Of a stretch of 64,000 nt of DNA, positions 46,316 to 56,575 are shown one piece after another. Below the pieces are notes generated by a model, which was not told where the DNA came from, did no database searches, and saw only the letters and a program-made list of their open reading frames with translations. Position 1 is the stretch's first letter. Every line of letters starts with the position of its first letter. This DNA comes from Epichloe hybrida. Taxonomy: Eukaryota > Ascomycota > Sordariomycetes > Hypocreales > Clavicipitaceae. Both the position numbers and the translations under genes were made by a program. The DNA lies in contig JAFEKR010000071.1 in the NCBI GenBank assembly GCA_019022495.1, positions 22,172 through 86,171 of the forward strand, given 5' to 3'.

Positions 46316-49300
46316 ATGGTCGCAATAATGGCAAGACCGTCCATTATCCGCGCCGGTATGTATTCCAAAAATATGTTTGTTTGCCCAAGCCATTCTATTA
46401 TTCCCCCAGATCGTTCATTCAGGTCTGCCCAGCCCCCTGGTCACTCTTGTTTCTACTTCAGGGACTCGTTTTCCTGGCCGCGCCGCGTAACAGGGTCGTT
46501 CCGACTCTTGTCAGGGAACAGAGGTCACATTCCAGCCACCAACCCTGCCCAAAAAAGCTTGCCACTTTTCCCCTTATTTTTTTCTCTCTCCATCTCTTCA
46601 ATTTCATGGCGCCTCGCGTGTTCAATGCTATTCAAGCCGATAATTGCATTGCTTGCTTCTTTTTGCTCTAATCTCGATACGGCAGGCGATGCTTATAGCT
46701 GACCACACAACCTGAATAGACACGCTTGACCTTCAGGATCCTGTTGCGCCGTCGGCGAAGGATCACCCCAAGCACTCTCATATTTTCGACACCTCCCCTG
46801 GCATCTCGGGTGCATCAATCGCTCCTCATCAAGCTGAGACACTTCGCGAAGTTGGCCAAGAGACTGCCGAAGCTGAGACTCAAAATCCGCCGGTGTCGTT
46901 GTCTAACGGCAGGGTCAACGATACCGCCGAAGTGCTTTGTCAACACGTCGACGAACGTAACGTAAACGACACGGACAAGAAAAACGGAGAGCTGCGGATC
47001 GGCATGTATCATGACGAGCAACAAGATGATCTGGCTATCGCACTGAATGGCGGCGTCTCCTCAGTCGACGAGGATGACATTGACGGCGAGAGTGAAAGTG
47101 ACATGGACGATGATTTAATGGACAAGATATCCAGTTCTCCTTCCATTGAAGACGGTGCGTTGTACCCTACGATCATGCCTGTGGCCTGGCCGCGGCGCGA
47201 ATCCTCCCTCACGTTTCTTCCCGAGAAATTGAGTGCTGCAAACGTGTCCTTCGATTCTCCATTACAAAAGGATGCAAACTACTGCGGTAACAACCCAACG
47301 CCTCACTTTCGCGAGACAAGTGTATCACGACAAGAAGGGGAGCTTGATGTTGCTGAGTGGTGGCGTCATACTGGTTTCAAACCGAATGCACAATTGCGAT
47401 ATTCTAGTCAACTTGGCGAGTGCAGACAAGTTCACGAGGGCCTTGGCGAGGAACAGCAAGAGCAAGATTGTCTTGGTTTTGGCCATGGTGATGGTCACTT
47501 GAGGACCAATCCGATCTTGGTCCGCCATTTCGCTTTAGGTCAGGACTAGCAATCCTTTGCCAACGATGCTGAGCTGGACCAAGTTGAGGCGCGGTTTTCT
47601 TACCAAGCATATCACCAAAGCGAAAGTCGGGATGAAGACGCCCGAGTCTTGCTTGATCGCGAAGGCTCTCATGACATTGCATTCCACGCATATGAAACCT
47701 GCATGGACACACGCTCCTTTGTAAAAGGCAATGGAGTCATAGGCCAGCTCTCGCATTCTAATGACTCTTTTCACCACGAACTCCCCCCAGTTGAGACATG
47801 TAGTGATGACGAATACTTACTGAAACCAGAGGACATTGACTTTGAATTCGTTTACGCTCTGCATACCTTCGTAGCAACCGTTGAGGGACAAGCGAATGCC
47901 ATCAAAGGTGACACGATGGTTCTTTTGGACGACAGCAACAGTTACTGGTGGCTTGTCCGAGTGGTGAAAGATAGCAGCATTGGTAGGGCTATGCCAAGAG
48001 GACTTTCTTGCATCAAGTCTTGATGCTAATGAGATAAAACGTAGGATACCTTCCAGCCGAACACATTGAAACGCCAACAGAACGACTCGCCCGACTCAAC
48101 AAACACAGGAACATCGATGTAGGCTGCCCGGTGCTGTTCCAAGAAAGCCATGACATGTAATACTGACTGACCTATTTTGCAGCTCTCAGCCACCATGCTC
48201 GGTGATCAAGCTCAGAAACAAAAGAATTCGTTCAAAACGATTCGGAGAAGGTGTAAAACGGTCACATTTGCGGACCCCACATACGTGGATTACTCCGACT
48301 TTGACTACTCTACAGATGACGAAGATATCGACGAACTGTTCGGTTCGCAGCCGATTTCTCAGCAACACAGTGAACAGCAACTGCAAAATCAGCAGACGAC
48401 TTCACAAGATGTTGTCGATGACGCCATCGCAGATGATACTGCCAAAGTCGAGCCTCTCAAAACCCGATCCTCCAAAGAGGATGGGAAAGCGGCAACACAG
48501 CCATCGACGGAGCTACTGGCAGAGGACCAGCTTCGAAGTAGTGAGGAGTCTCTGGAAGAGAAAGATGATGGTCCCAGCCGGTCTAGAAATGGAACTGTGC
48601 GAAACACGGATTCTTTTTTCAAGGACGACAGCGTCGAAACAAAGAAGATCACACTGACCCCCAACTTGCTGCGCGATGATAATGCACCCAGACAGTCGAG
48701 CGATTCTACCACTAAGGACTCTAGACCCGTTTCAGGCTCGGACAAGATCGACCGGGAATTAATATCAGACAAGGAAAAGAAGAAGCTCAAAGACAAGGAC
48801 AAGAAAGATAGGGACAAGAAGTCCGGTGGTCTGCGTGGCTTCTTTTCAAGGAAAGATAAAAAGAAGACGGCTGAAGAAGACGACGAGTCATTCGGCAAGA
48901 GATCTATGGATATCATGTCTGAATCACGGGATAGCGAAGACCGATCCATCGAGGAACAGCAGCTTTCCCCAGACAGGGCAGTGTCTCAACGACAACCTTC
49001 CAAACTGCAAAAGAATGCTCCTTCGACAAGTAAGACATCTGCAGGTGCTGTGCAAAAGTCTGTCGAGCTATCGTCATATCTTGCCGAAGGTCGGAACAAC
49101 GACGTATCAAATGTGCCACCCACGTCCATGCGTATCGTCGACCCAGAGACAAAGGAATCGCAACAGGTGCCATCCAACCAGCCTCAAGGCCCAGACAGCT
49201 CTCGGGAGCGATGTGCGCCAACGAGTGCTCCAAAAGAGGAAAGGTCGGTCATTTCGAAACTGGTACCCTCTCGAAGTGCCGGTACTGGACCCGATATTAA

Positions 49301-50040
49301 GCCGCGAAAAACAACCAAGGCAAAGACTCGCATGGAACTCGATGCATCCGATAGCTCCGAGCCTGAAGAGCTCATTGTGGAACGGGCGGCGGCTGACGCG
49401 GCTGACGCGGCTCCTTCTCAGGAGCCGGTTGGTCACGCCGCCAAAGTTCATCAGTCCATCAGATCGCCAGTGGACAGGGCTCAGTTGGCTGCCACAGCCA
49501 CTGCCACAGTGCCGGCACAACAAGCCCAGCAGAGCCCCAAACAAGATGTTTCCGCGAACATCGGCTTTTCGTCTCCCCGCAACGCGTCCAACCCCCCAGC
49601 TCTCATGGTTGACACATCTTCTCCAGATGACATTACCCCAGAAGCGTCGCCTTCACCTGAGTTGGTACAGACGGCGAGCGACGTCGCCAGAGGAGGAAGT
49701 TCGGCGAGCAGCGGCAAGGGGGCATCTTGGGATGATACCAAGCTTCGTGCTTTCTTTGACGAAAGTGACCATATCCGCGATCTGCTAGTGGTTGTGTACG
49801 ACAAAACTAATGTTGAGCCGGCTGGAAACGATCATCCTGTTGTCGGCGGACTCTTTCGAGAACAAAATGCCAAGCTGGCTGAAATAACGACAGTAAGGCA
49901 ACTTTTTTTTCTGACCCTTCGTCTAAAGAGAACTACATCAAGTTTCAATGCTGATTCACTTTTCTTTTTCGCTATAGCAACTGGACAATATGCTGGGCGA
50001 TTGGCTCGCCAGAAAGCAGCGTCTTCGTGGCACCATATAG
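46316..50040 (+). CDS. Tea4/Bud14-type SH3-domain cell-polarity protein, with an in-frame TAG
   Basis: Model exons: 46,316-46,355, 46,720-47,982, 48,045-48,118, 48,183-49,892 and 49,978-50,040, in total 1,050 codons in one frame. Splicing of the first intron gives MARPSIIRADTLDLQDP (second in-frame ATG at 46,328). An SH3 domain lies at about residues 391-450 (YALHTFVATVEGQANAIKGD, YWWLVRVV, IGYLPAEHIE). It is followed by an RRRCKTVTF segment (about 480-488) that fits a PP1-docking RVxF motif, and an acidic DYSDFDYSTDDEDIDELFG patch. A long charged, disordered middle leads to a conserved end (DDTKLRAFFDES...DMLG-like). In yeasts, Tea4 and Bud14 bring PP1 to growth zones and control formins and microtubule-guided polarity. 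Codon 290 (47,547-47,549) is TAG in frame. It may be a mutation, a sequencing error, readthrough or an unusual intron. Confidence 0.78.
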
Positions 50041-51320
50041 TCGTTGCCTATGACTAACAGCCAGTTTCCTGCTTTTGCTCCCTCGTCATTGTTTCCTCTT
50101 TTCATTCAACACCGCTTTGAGATACCAAACTTTTCTACCATGCGATCGCTGTTTCTTTGGCATATAAGCATTGAGGGCGTGGAGATGGGACGAGCTTCTC
50201 CACAGCTCCAATCAGGCGTCAGGATTGGAACCCACGGATCATGGGCACATGGATCACGCATTATGCACTTTTGGCTTTTATCGACTCGGGCGTTTTGCTT
50301 CTCTGGCATCACCCTGCCTGGGTTTCTTATTTTAACATGTTGACTTCAGGTCATGGATTTTCTGTGTTTGATGGGATATCAAGGAAGGTTACACACGCGT
50401 ACATGAATTGTGCTGAAATCTTCGTATCACGTAGGGGTTGAAGCAGTGGTCAAAGAAAGCGATCGAAGTCAGCTTACACTCACTTTGTTCAAATTTCATA
50501 TGTCTTGGGGTTATAGATGGCTTCTTGGCCACTGGAACTTGCTTGAGGCATGTGCACAGCATATGCTGGGCCCGGATACGCCGGTTTTGTGCTGCGCAAC
50601 ATGTGCAACAGGCGCATTTCTACATGCGCGAGCAGCAGCGATTTATGTTGTGTCAACGTAGCTAGTATGCGAGTACGCTGCGGAATCTACTTGGCTTGTA
50701 CGGATACGAAGTCATCGTGTTCGGTGTGAATACTTATTCAATCTCGTGTTTCATGTAGTGATTACTTTGTGGGACCGACTGTGTGACAACCGTCCATGGG
50801 ATTCTGCTGGAAATGTCGATTCTGGTCTGCGTCTTGAGAGCAGCCCAGAATCAGCGCTTATTCAGTCGATTACCAAATTGTTCATGCGCGTACTGCTATG
50901 CTACTCTGCGAGTATCTCTCACGCCAAGGCTTCTTGAAGAGAAGCACGTCCACATGCACAAATGCAACGACTGGGAGTCTCTGATGTCATTTCATCGATG
51001 CGTCATGTATTCGTCTTCACTACAGATCAAATTTCTCGTGGTGGAAGGGGCGGGAGGGGAGACAGCAGAAAACAAAGGGTGTCTGTCTAACCTTCCCTCC
51101 TCGCCTCCTAATGCCAACCTGAGCACGAGCAGCGTGGCTCATGCAAATGATTTTCGTTCTTGTGTACCTTTTTCGACCCTCATAACAAATTTTATTTTTT
51201 CACTTCTTTGCTTGAGAGAATACCAACGCACGAAAGAAGACCCCCTCTTCGATGCCAACCGTTGAAGAAGTAGCTGTCCCAGAACCGAATTTCCCACAAA
51301 AGCAACCGACCCGCTTTCTT
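50041..51320. other. Convergent intergenic region, no gene seen
   Basis: About 1.3 kb lies between the 3' ends of the Tea4/Bud14-type gene and RPL32. It holds only short shadowed frames of ordinary composition. Confidence 0.55.
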
Positions 51321-52236
51321 TTACACCTCGGTAGTGACCTTTGCCTTGGCGTTTGTGACCTTGACTCCTAATTGCTTGGCACGGGCGATGATGTCGATTC
51401 GCTTTCGGGAAGAGACGGCGCTGGCGATCCTGTGGGAAGGATTGTTAGTAATGGTTCTTGTAGATTTGGCGGTTTCCTTTTTTTTTTTTCCCACTCGTGG
51501 AACTGGGCTGAATGGTCGGAAGAAAAACGTACTCAGCGGCGTAGGTTCGGTTGTGCATCATCAACAGCTCGACGTCCTTGACGTTGTTGACCAGGAAGGA
51601 CTTGTGGCCAGAGGGCATCATGTAGCGGGTTTTCTTGTTGGTGCCGAAACCAATCTGTGGGAAATCGTTAGCCAGATTCTTGCTGTTTTCTCCCCGAACA
51701 AGCGGTAGATTTGTGTGGTGTCATCGTCCTAGTTTCAGTCCAGACCGTCGTACGGGGGTAAGACGACTTATTGGCTGTTCGTGAAGTTTGGATCGATCTT
51801 GGAGTCTGATACAACGGGGTGAAAACGTACGGAGGGCATAGCAGTTGTTCCTCGGAAGCGTCTTCGGACACGGTTGTCAATACCCTTGGGCTTGCGCCAG
51901 CTGGCATTGAGGCACTTGAACCGATCACTCTGGTGACGGTTGAAGCGCGCAGTACCTGTAGGACATCAACCAAAGTCAGCATTTCGGTATTCGCCGAGTG
52001 AGATTCTCTCCTCTTTCCCATCCATGGCATTGCGTCATTCCCAGTCTCATCCGCAATTCCTTTCTTCTTCAGCGTGCTCGAGATAATATATCGCTGCAAT
52101 CCGACATCTCTCATCCGACAAGGGTTCCCCCGCAAGATATCGAGCAAGCGCAACAGAAACGCAGGTAGAGAGTGTGTTTGTGACGGGTGAACGTACGCTT
52201 TTTCACGATGGGGACGTGCTTCTTGGCGGAAACCAT
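51321..52236 (-). CDS. RPL32: 60S ribosomal protein L32 (eL32)
   Basis: Four exons on the minus strand: 52,236-52,197, 51,955-51,831, 51,654-51,533 and 51,429-51,321, 131 residues, the usual length. Exon 1 gives [13 protein letters not shown]; exon 2 [20 protein letters not shown] and [19 protein letters not shown]; exon 3 [20 protein letters not shown] and [17 protein letters not shown]; exon 4 [20 protein letters not shown] to VTTEV. Three donors read GTACGT. The first intron is 241 bp, long for this gene set, as is common at the 5' end of fungal ribosomal protein genes. It is divergent from RPS16 with 419 bp between start codons. Confidence 0.95.
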
Positions 52237-52655
52237 CTTCGCAATTTATGTTAGTCTGACAATGTATTCTTTTGAAAGAGAGTCATCAAGCTTGGGGGCC
52301 ATTTCGATATCTTACCTTGACGGCGGGTACTCCTGGTCTGATGGGCTGTTAAAATTGGCCGGCGTGATGTTCACTCGAGGCGAAATTTTGGCGGATGCCA
52401 CAACCCAGAAACGCTAAGTCGAAGGGTTTAGGGCTGCTTGTCACGTGTGTCACCGATGAGCAAGCGAGAGAATGGACTCCCCCTCCGCCCGCTTTCTCGG
52501 AAGCCAAGACCAAAAACAGACTAGTGGATTTTAAGGGCACAAACCCTCTCTGGGCCAAAAAAAAAAACCCGCCGGGTTAAGTGAGCGTAATCCGTAGTGT
52601 GCCATCACCGTCCCCCCCGTCTGATCGCTGCATCACAAACGACAAATCAGGCATC
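52237..52655. promoter_or_regulatory. Shared divergent promoter of RPL32 and RPS16
   Basis: This 419-bp region lies between two ribosomal protein start codons. At 52,423-52,434 it carries AGGGTTTAGGGC, a telomere-repeat-like box of the type bound by Tbf1. Six bases further (52,441-52,447) is TCACGTG, a Cbf1-type E-box. Both are central in the region. The TTAGGGCTGC part also occurs upstream of RPL16. The right end is rich in C and A. Confidence 0.6.
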
Positions 52656-53564
52656 ATGTCTTCAACCACGCAGAGCGTTCAATGCTTCGGCAAGAAGAAG
52701 ACGGCCACCGCCGTCGCCCACTGCAAGGTTCGTTCTCGCACCGATCTCAAGGACGCACCGCGTCGTCTTCGGAACACCGAAAGCCTGTAGTTGCACGCAT
52801 TGGCGTTTGGGGAGACAGGAAATCGATTCGACCACCTCTGAAACAAATACACGATGATGGCACTATGGAATCATTGGCTGACTTTTGATATAGGCTGGCC
52901 GCGGTCTGATCAAGGTCAACGGTCGTCCCCTGAGCCTGGTCCAGCCCGAGATCTTGCGCTTCAAGGTACGATGAAAAGATTCGAGATGAACAAGTGTTGA
53001 GCAGTGTCTCTGTCGTTTCAGTGCGAAGAACGAACATCAATATCAACACGGCTTGACTGTCCTACGACCAGCAAATTTTTTTCAACTCCCAACCGCTGCT
53101 CGGAGATGATGCCGATGTGGAACAACATCGCGTCCATGCACCTAGTGATGTCAACGTTCTTCGACGAGACCAGAGACTTAAAAAAATCAGCTCTTGATAT
53201 CCTTGTCTACAACTTCCCACCTCAGCTTCAGGGACAACAAGCATTCGCTAACAGTCTTCTCCCCGCAATTCAGGTCTACGAGCCCATCCTGGTCGTTGGT
53301 CTCGACAAGTTCTCCAACGTCGACATCCGCGTCCGCGTCTCGGGCGGTGGTCACACTTCCCAGATCTACGCCATCCGTCAGGCCATCGCAAAGTCCCTCA
53401 TCGCCTACTACCAAAAGTTTGTTGACGAGCACAGCAAGAACCTGCTCAAGCAGGCTCTTGTCCAGTTCGACCGTACCCTCCTCGTCGCCGACAACCGCCG
53501 CTGCGAGCCCAAGAAGTTCGGTGGTCCAGGTGCCAGAGCCCGCTTCCAGAAGTCTTACCGATAA
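52656..53564 (+). CDS. RPS16: 40S ribosomal protein S16 (uS9)
   Basis: Exons 52,656-52,727, 52,894-52,965 and 53,274-53,564 give 144 residues. Exon 1 gives [20 protein letters not shown]; exon 2 [20 protein letters not shown]; exon 3 [40 protein letters not shown] and the universal uS9 tail [11 protein letters not shown]. The C-terminal Arg reaches the decoding-site tRNA. All introns are phase 0 with GTTCGT and GTACGA donors. The second is 308 bp, unusually long, and was inspected for a small nucleolar RNA without finding a full box C/D set. The start follows a short CATC leader. Confidence 0.95.
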
Positions 53565-54855
53565 ATGCATTCTTATGTTTCTTTGTCTTTTTTTTTTTTG
53601 TCACACAACTTTATCGGTTAGCACAGATGGAGATGAAAAAGAGGGAGTTTGCCTGTCTTGCCGTTGATCGAAACGGAAAGGAAAACCGCAAGACACGGGC
53701 GGCATTTGGTGGCGGCTGTGTTTGGGCGAGGGCGGGAGGAAAACTGTATCTATCAAACGCGGATGCGGTTCTCGTCTTCGTTCAAGTCATCCGTGACCCA
53801 GCATCGGGGAGGGACGGACTCACGTGAGGTGACGATCTCGGGGTCGGAATACCTTTTTCGGCTAGGAATTGAAACTGTTCTAAAGGAAGCAAGAGCGCTG
53901 TCGTGTAGGGCGTGGACACACAAAAATGGGGTCGGAGTCTCATATCCCCTGGCATGGGGATTAGGTTTCCCATTGGCATTCGCGTGGCCTTGCTTGGACG
54001 GATTGTATCAAGTCTGACAGGCATATCAACAAATCTTCAACGTTAACGATATCCGAGCTGTTCGTATAATGAATGAATGCGTGATTTGTCTCCACGGAGC
54101 TGGCACGAACTGTTCACTCGTAAACAACAGACAGAGTGTCATTCATTGAACGCTCGACTGGTCCTTGATACTAACAATAAGTCTGTGGGCGCCGGGAAAC
54201 TACCCCATCTGGTAGTAACCACACCTTGGAATCCTGTCCTTTTTTCATCCTCCGACACGTTCAGTTTAGATAAACCCACCTTCGATTTCATCTTTCCGAG
54301 TAACATTGTGCCAGGGACAGGTTCTCACTGCCGGTGGGTGTCTCGGCCCTCAAGGAGGCGGGTAAATCCACGGCCAAGTGTTGACTTCAACATCTATTAG
54401 TCAGTATTACTAAAATTGGACACGCCGTACAATGTGAATGCACGATCAAACTGCGTAAATGAACCATGTCCACCACCACAAACGCCAAAAGACCGCCAGG
54501 ATACGACAAACACCTGTGTAATAGTAGCAAATAAAAGAAGAATATGAGGATCGTTGACCTTCTTTGCTCAAAGATATGACCATCTCCGTGACTGACAACT
54601 CCGGCGTTCACATCGGTCGTCATTGCCCCACGCTCATCGTAAAGCGCTTCTCATGTTCCTCTCCACACAACAAAAAAAAACAGTCTTTTTATGAGAGGGG
54701 GGTTGGGGGGGGGGGGTCCAATCGCATTCTGCTTGAACCTTGCAGTAAACGCTCAACGCCAAAGCCACTTCAATGTCGTCCGCTGAAAGCAAATACAAGA
54801 GGAGATATATCTCGCACCCCTGGGCCGTGCTCTGGTAGGTATACCATGGACTGGC
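53565..54855. other. Convergent intergenic region between RPS16 and AAR2, no gene seen
   Basis: It contains a T run at about 53,590 and a 12-base G run at 54,705-54,716, with a G-rich neighbourhood. Small frames here are shadowed and without motifs. Confidence 0.55.
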
Positions 54856-56448
54856 TCAGTCAGTCCAGGAGACAAGGCCAAGCTGGCGGCCTTGCTCGTC
54901 CAGCTCAACAATTTCAGGGGCCCATTCGCCACGCTCGTCCTCGGCGTCAAGTTCCGACAGCTCGAGTTCGATTTCTTCACCGTCTTCAAACATGAAAATG
55001 CCCCTGCGAACATAGTTGGTGGTGAGGTCCCATCCCAAACTTGACAAAACCGACTCTAGTCTAGAGAAGGCGGTGCTGACGGCGAGATGGTTTGGAGTGA
55101 TGAGGTTTTCGTCGCCTTGGAGGAACTCTTGCATGCGTCGCTTGTAAACGATGAGACTGACGCGCAATTCGCGACAGTGATGCTCTGAAGAGTCGAGCAT
55201 GGTAGTCTCAATCCATTCTATGCCGTAAGTGATTTGTGCTGTCAAGGTACGCCACAAGGCGGCCGCCAACAGGGGCTGCTTTTCAACGAGGAGATGAGAC
55301 TTGACGACGAGCTTGAGAACCATGAACCACCATTGATCAAGGCAGGCATCATTGCCAAGAAGCAGTCCCACAATAAAGGAGAACTGAAGCTCGCCGACAA
55401 GATCGTCGTAGACTAGGTCGTTGGATGGATCCTCGATCTGTGACAAGAGATAGTTGGTTGGGTCAATGGCCTCCAAAGTGCGATCGGGTCCTAGCGATTC
55501 GAGCGAAAACAATCTAGTGGTTCTCTCAAAGGTAAATTTGAGGTGCTTCTGCTGCAGATTCTTGTTTGGTACAGCACGCTCCAGCTGCACCTCTGCAGAA
55601 AACTGAACAACTCCCAGAGCACGATCCAGGGTATGAACAATCCAGCCCCCCACCTGAGGTCCGGTGATGCGGTTCAACAATGGCTTTGTTATGCTCGTCG
55701 TCAGCTGGCTCCAGATGGCGAGGTTGGCCTCGATTTTGGACACGGACAGCTGGCCAACCGCCCCTCCGACCTTGGAAGGATCAGAGTACGGAATGAGCTT
55801 GGCGTGAATGTTGGCAACATTCTCGGCATGATTGCGAGCTTCCGAACGGGGTGCCTCGGTCAAAGTTTCGTTGTACTTGTCCCACTGCACAACATGAACG
55901 TGGTCACGAGACTCTGAGCCAAGCAGCCACACACCGGCGCGGGCGGCAACACCACTAGGATGAGCAACCCAGAAAAAATGAGGACCTTCGGGAACATCCT
56001 TGACGCCGCCAAAATGCTGGGCTGTGAAGGAAAGGGCGTCGAAGCCAACAGTGAAGACCTCGGGCAGATCGATGATGATGACCACATCTCCGCCGCCCAT
56101 AGGATGTGACTGTGCAGAACGGCTTCGCTTGATTGGGTTGGCGGCTGAAGATTGGCGGCTCGAATGATGATGGGCACCGGTCAGTTGGTAGGCCTCCTCG
56201 ATAGGAGGCTCCAAGGGGGGAGGTCCAATGTCGTCATCATGATCAAGGGCGTGATGCTCCGTAGTACGAGGCGATGACTCGGGTCTCAGGACACGAAGAG
56301 TTCCTAATGGGTACGGGCCCACGACAGAGACCGATTCGTGAGATTTTGTAGATCTTGCTCCAGCTGATGCGGTGGAATTTGATTTGGTGATACCTTTGGG
56401 TTTGGGAGTAGATGTTTTAGTGTCCATGATGGCAGTGTTGGTCGACAT
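54856..56448 (-). CDS. AAR2: AAR2 splicing factor (U5 snRNP assembly)
   Basis: An intronless frame of 530 residues from ATG 56,448-56,446 (MSTNTAIMDTK). The frame is open upstream to 56,619, but that part is repeat-encoded (HIHAHTHRERERKR...) and looks like leader. Aar2 binds Prp8 in the cytoplasm and holds it until Brr2 replaces it during U5 snRNP maturation. The N-terminal domain begins DVVIIIDLPEVFTVGFDALSF with a following PEGPHFFWVAH. The C-terminal helical domain includes QFSFIVGLLLGNDACLDQWW and LLAAALWRTLTAQITYGIEW. The acidic end is typical. An N-terminal low-complexity extension of about 120 residues makes it longer than the yeast and human proteins; filamentous fungi often have this. 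Confidence 0.9.
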   Translation of the reverse strand: MSTNTAIMDTKTSTPKPKGITKSNSTASAGARSTKSHESVSVVGPYPLGTLRVLRPESSPRTTEHHALDHDDDIGPPPLEPPIEEAYQLTGAHHHSSRQSSAANPIKRSRSAQSHPMGGGDVVIIIDLPEVFTVGFDALSFTAQHFGGVKDVPEGPHFFWVAHPSGVAARAGVWLLGSESRDHVHVVQWDKYNETLTEAPRSEARNHAENVANIHAKLIPYSDPSKVGGAVGQLSVSKIEANLAIWSQLTTSITKPLLNRITGPQVGGWIVHTLDRALGVVQFSAEVQLERAVPNKNLQQKHLKFTFERTTRLFSLESLGPDRTLEAIDPTNYLLSQIEDPSNDLVYDDLVGELQFSFIVGLLLGNDACLDQWWFMVLKLVVKSHLLVEKQPLLAAALWRTLTAQITYGIEWIETTMLDSSEHHCRELRVSLIVYKRRMQEFLQGDENLITPNHLAVSTAFSRLESVLSSLGWDLTTNYVRRGIFMFEDGEEIELELSELDAEDERGEWAPEIVELDEQGRQLGLVSWTD

Positions 56449-56484
56449 GAGCGACAGCCGCGGCGGCCTATACTCGCTGGCTCT

Positions 56485-56575
56485 CTTTCTCTCTCTCTCT
56501 CTGTGTGTGTGCGCGTGTATATGTGTGTCTGTGTCTGTCTGTGTCTGTGGCTGTGTCTGTCTGTCTCTCTCTGGC
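56485..56575. repeat. CT/GT/CTGT microsatellite in the AAR2 leader
   Basis: (CT)n passes into (GT)n and then GTCTGT units. It lies directly upstream of the chosen AAR2 start on the minus strand, where it would be transcribed as GA/CA-rich leader. Confidence 0.88.

Noticed and set aside
52728..52893. Possible box C/D snoRNA in RPS16 intron 1 (ATGATGG and CTGA words)
   Set aside because: The words are too close together and no upstream box C completes the set.
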